Of a DNA stretch of 6,468 bases, positions 4,480 through 6,468 are shown piece by piece (position 1 is the first letter of the stretch; each line of letters begins with the position of its first letter). Source of the DNA: JBFLXN01 sp040755715 [NCBI: Candidatus Edwardsbacteria bacterium] (lineage in GTDB: Bacteria > Edwardsbacteria > AC1 > JBFLXN01); contig JBFLXN010000157.1 of assembly GCA_040755715.1 (NCBI GenBank), positions 1 to 6,468 on the forward strand, written 5' to 3'. The position numbers were made by a program, and so were the translations under genes. The notes under the pieces were generated by a model, which saw nothing but the letters and a program-made list of their open reading frames with translations, was not told the DNA's origin and searched no databases.

Positions 4480-6468
4480 ATGAAGAGAATTTTAATTCTC
4501 TTAGGGGCGATAGGACTAACAGTGTTGTTTGCTAGTCAAGGCTGGGCTGTGCCTGCCTATCCCCGTCCTAAGATGCTCAAACAGCCTGATGGGACCCAGT
4601 TTATGGGAGTCTTAAAGGGTGATGAGCACTTTGGATTTGCTGAGGACGAGAATGGCTATTCTCTTGTCCACAACAGCGAAGGATACTGGGTCTATGCAAA
4701 GAGTGAGAAGGGGCTTTTGGTCCCCACCCAGTATGTAGTGGGTAAGATAGACCCTAGGGCGGTCTTACCCGGTTTAGGCATTAAAAGACACTTGAGACCT
4801 GAGGCAGAAGCAGTGGCGAGACTTCCCAAGAATATAGGAAAAGAAATTAATGTAACTCCTGAACAACGGCAAAAGATATTTGATCTGCAGAGGCAGAAAG
4901 CGGGAGACCCGAAAGCGCCAGCACCAGCAATAGGTGCACTCTATAGAGCGATTGTTCTTTTAGGGAATTTTACAGATTTGACATTTGGGCATGATGGTAT
5001 TCCCTGGCCTGTGGGGTGTCACGATGCCCCATATCCATCTGGAGTTGGAGCAGATACGGGTCTTATAGCGAAGTTCTATCCGAGGATATACTATAAATGT
5101 TTTGGGGATAGCACTCCACCTTTTAGAACTTCTACTGATTCTTCGGGGAATGTAGCAGGTGATTCTACTGCGCCGGGGAATATGTTCAATTACTACTGGG
5201 AAGCCTCCTATGCCCAGACCAGGGTTAGAGGGTTGGTGGATACAGTGAGGAGTGCGGGGGTTACCCATGATGCTTCGGGTGATGAAGGCACAGGGACCAC
5301 TACCTATGGGGATAACACTATTTCAGCGGCTAACCCAAGGATTAACTTTGCTCTTTTTGATGGCAACGGACTGGTGATAGTCCATCCCGGATATGGCGAA
5401 GAAGAGAGTGGCAATACAAATGACATCTGGTCCTTCTCTCAGTCCATATCTAAAACCTTGGATGGAAAGTCTTACACCAAGTGGTGTTTTGTGCCTGAGA
5501 ATTTCCAGCCTGGGGTTATATGCCATGAGTTCTTCCACAATATGGGTGCACCCGACATGTATGACTATGGATATAGTGGAACACCTGTAGGTGATTGGTG
5601 TCTAATGGATGCAGGTTCTTGGCATGGAGACCCTGGTGGTTCTCGTCCTTCCCATATGTGCGCAGTGTTAAAAATGAAGGTAGACGGAAAACTGAATGGC
5701 GCAAATGATGGCTGGATTACTACAAAAGGAGTCAACTGGGATTCCTGCGGCAATAACTGCTCGTTTACAGTTACTTCTACCTGCAGTCTCCCCGGTTCTA
5801 CACTTCCTGCGCCTCGGGTCTGGAAGGTAAGGAATAAGGCGATGATAGATTCCCAACAGGTATTTTTAGTGCAGAACAGGCAGAAGGTAGGCTATTATGA
5901 GTCTGCACTACCTCGCTCAGGGATTCTCATCGCCCATTATGATGAGAGGATGAACGATGGGACAAGATACAACAATGGGCCGCCTACTACAAAATATTAT
6001 GCTTACTGGATTGAAACTCCCCAATTTAACCCGAATCCGAGATATACCTCAGGAGATTCATTCTTTGATAGACGGATGGATGATGCCGCTTACGCCGCTG
6101 ACTATTACAGTCCTGTTACAGGACTGTCCCAAACTACCTTTGATTCTTTAAGCATTCCCAACTGCAAGACGAACAAAGACAATGCCTACGGACCTGACAT
6201 CTACAATATAAGTTTTTCAGGTCATACGATGCAGTTTTCGGTGAAGAGACTGGCCACTGCCTGTCCGAATCCTGTAGTAGGTTATGTCGGTTCAAGGGTG
6301 GCAGACCCTCAGGTGGCAGGCACGAATAACAACAACAATCAGCTTCTCAATGCCTGGGAAACGGATTCACTGATTATAAGAGTAAGGAATACCGGTGCGG
6401 CAATCACTGCGGGTGCGGCTTGTTCACTTTATACTGCAGACCCTTATGTGACAATTATCAACCCCGGT
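4480..6468 (+). CDS. secreted M6-family (immune inhibitor A-like) zinc metalloprotease, 3'-truncated by the window
   Basis: The frame stays open for 663 codons to the right edge, so the C-terminus is missing. A signal peptide spans residues 1-23 (MKR, hydrophobic core, cleavage after GWA). The propeptide follows the M6 pattern: QPDGT (39-43), a GDE-containing segment, an ENGYSL segment and a YWVYAK segment. The catalytic domain spans roughly 150-580. Its zinc site is HEFFHNMGAPD (349-359): His349 and His353 as ligands, Glu350 as the catalytic base, and Asp359 in the third-ligand position of HExxHxxGxxD. DWCLMDAGSW (372-381) matches the family's Met-turn region (Met376). Family members are exported and degrade extracellular proteins. 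After a GTNNNNNQ linker (614-621), a beta-domain begins with DSLIIRVRNTG (629-639), like accessory domains of surface or T9SS-exported proteins; a sorting signal could follow but is not visible. Sampled stretches are more GC-rich (31-34 of 60) than the operon (14-20 of 60). All known catalytic residues are present, so it is probably active. Confidence 0.93.
   Translation, partial: MKRILILLGAIGLTVLFASQGWAVPAYPRPKMLKQPDGTQFMGVLKGDEHFGFAEDENGYSLVHNSEGYWVYAKSEKGLLVPTQYVVGKIDPRAVLPGLGIKRHLRPEAEAVARLPKNIGKEINVTPEQRQKIFDLQRQKAGDPKAPAPAIGALYRAIVLLGNFTDLTFGHDGIPWPVGCHDAPYPSGVGADTGLIAKFYPRIYYKCFGDSTPPFRTSTDSSGNVAGDSTAPGNMFNYYWEASYAQTRVRGLVDTVRSAGVTHDASGDEGTGTTTYGDNTISAANPRINFALFDGNGLVIVHPGYGEEESGNTNDIWSFSQSISKTLDGKSYTKWCFVPENFQPGVICHEFFHNMGAPDMYDYGYSGTPVGDWCLMDAGSWHGDPGGSRPSHMCAVLKMKVDGKLNGANDGWITTKGVNWDSCGNNCSFTVTSTCSLPGSTLPAPRVWKVRNKAMIDSQQVFLVQNRQKVGYYESALPRSGILIAHYDERMNDGTRYNNGPPTTKYYAYWIETPQFNPNPRYTSGDSFFDRRMDDAAYAADYYSPVTGLSQTTFDSLSIPNCKTNKDNAYGPDIYNISFSGHTMQFSVKRLATACPNPVVGYVGSRVADPQVAGTNNNNNQLLNAWETDSLIIRVRNTGAAITAGAACSLYTADPYVTIINPG

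Noticed and set aside
4960-5856. Several minus-strand frames of 60-100 codons within the protease gene
   Set aside because: They are shadows of the strongly supported protease frame, with low-complexity, unrecognisable translations.

Overview
The window looks like accessory sequence from an AT-rich, uncultivated bacterium. The best guess, from gene content and repeat style only, is a candidate-phylum lineage such as WOR-3/Stahlbacteria or a relative in or near the FCB group. Three things suggest this: an M6 secreted metalloprotease followed by an 'xxVRNTG' accessory domain, a DUF1573-type secreted protein, and intergenic DNA full of short low-complexity and palindromic repeats common in metagenome-derived genomes. 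No marker gene is present, so the placement is weak.

Layout. Positions 1-138 look like a divergent control region. A good minus-strand promoter and Shine-Dalgarno sequence point leftwards to a gene that should start just outside the window, and a 12-bp inverted repeat overlaps both signals. Positions 139-3801 form a two-gene plus-strand operon (6-nt gap). The first gene encodes a protein with two DUF1573/ASPM-SPD2-Hydin-like domains. Its signal peptide begins only at codon 43, behind an unrelated charged segment. The second encodes a 938-residue protein with about 12-13 membrane helices, a spermidine-synthase-like Rossmann domain and C-terminal TPR repeats.

Positions 3802-4479 are 678 nt without a gene but are densely structured. 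They hold three near-identical 15-bp dyads, one of them inside a terminator-like hairpin, and a 20-bp perfect palindrome. Further along are an 8-mer tandem array, phased T-tracts, a very good sigma-54 (-24/-12) promoter match, and a long repeat-rich leader ending in a perfect Shine-Dalgarno sequence. Positions 4480-6468 are the start of a secreted M6-family zinc metalloprotease, still open at the right edge.

The most interesting reading is that the protease is a sigma-54-dependent gene. The three TGCAAATTTTGCA dyads lie about 170-260 bp upstream of the predicted start point, the distance and form expected of binding sites for a bacterial enhancer-binding protein. Phased T-tracts lie between them and the promoter. 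This is inferred from sequence layout; a terminator role for the same dyads is a serious competing explanation. The operon proteins are probably membrane or envelope proteins, but nothing in the sequence shows they work with the protease.
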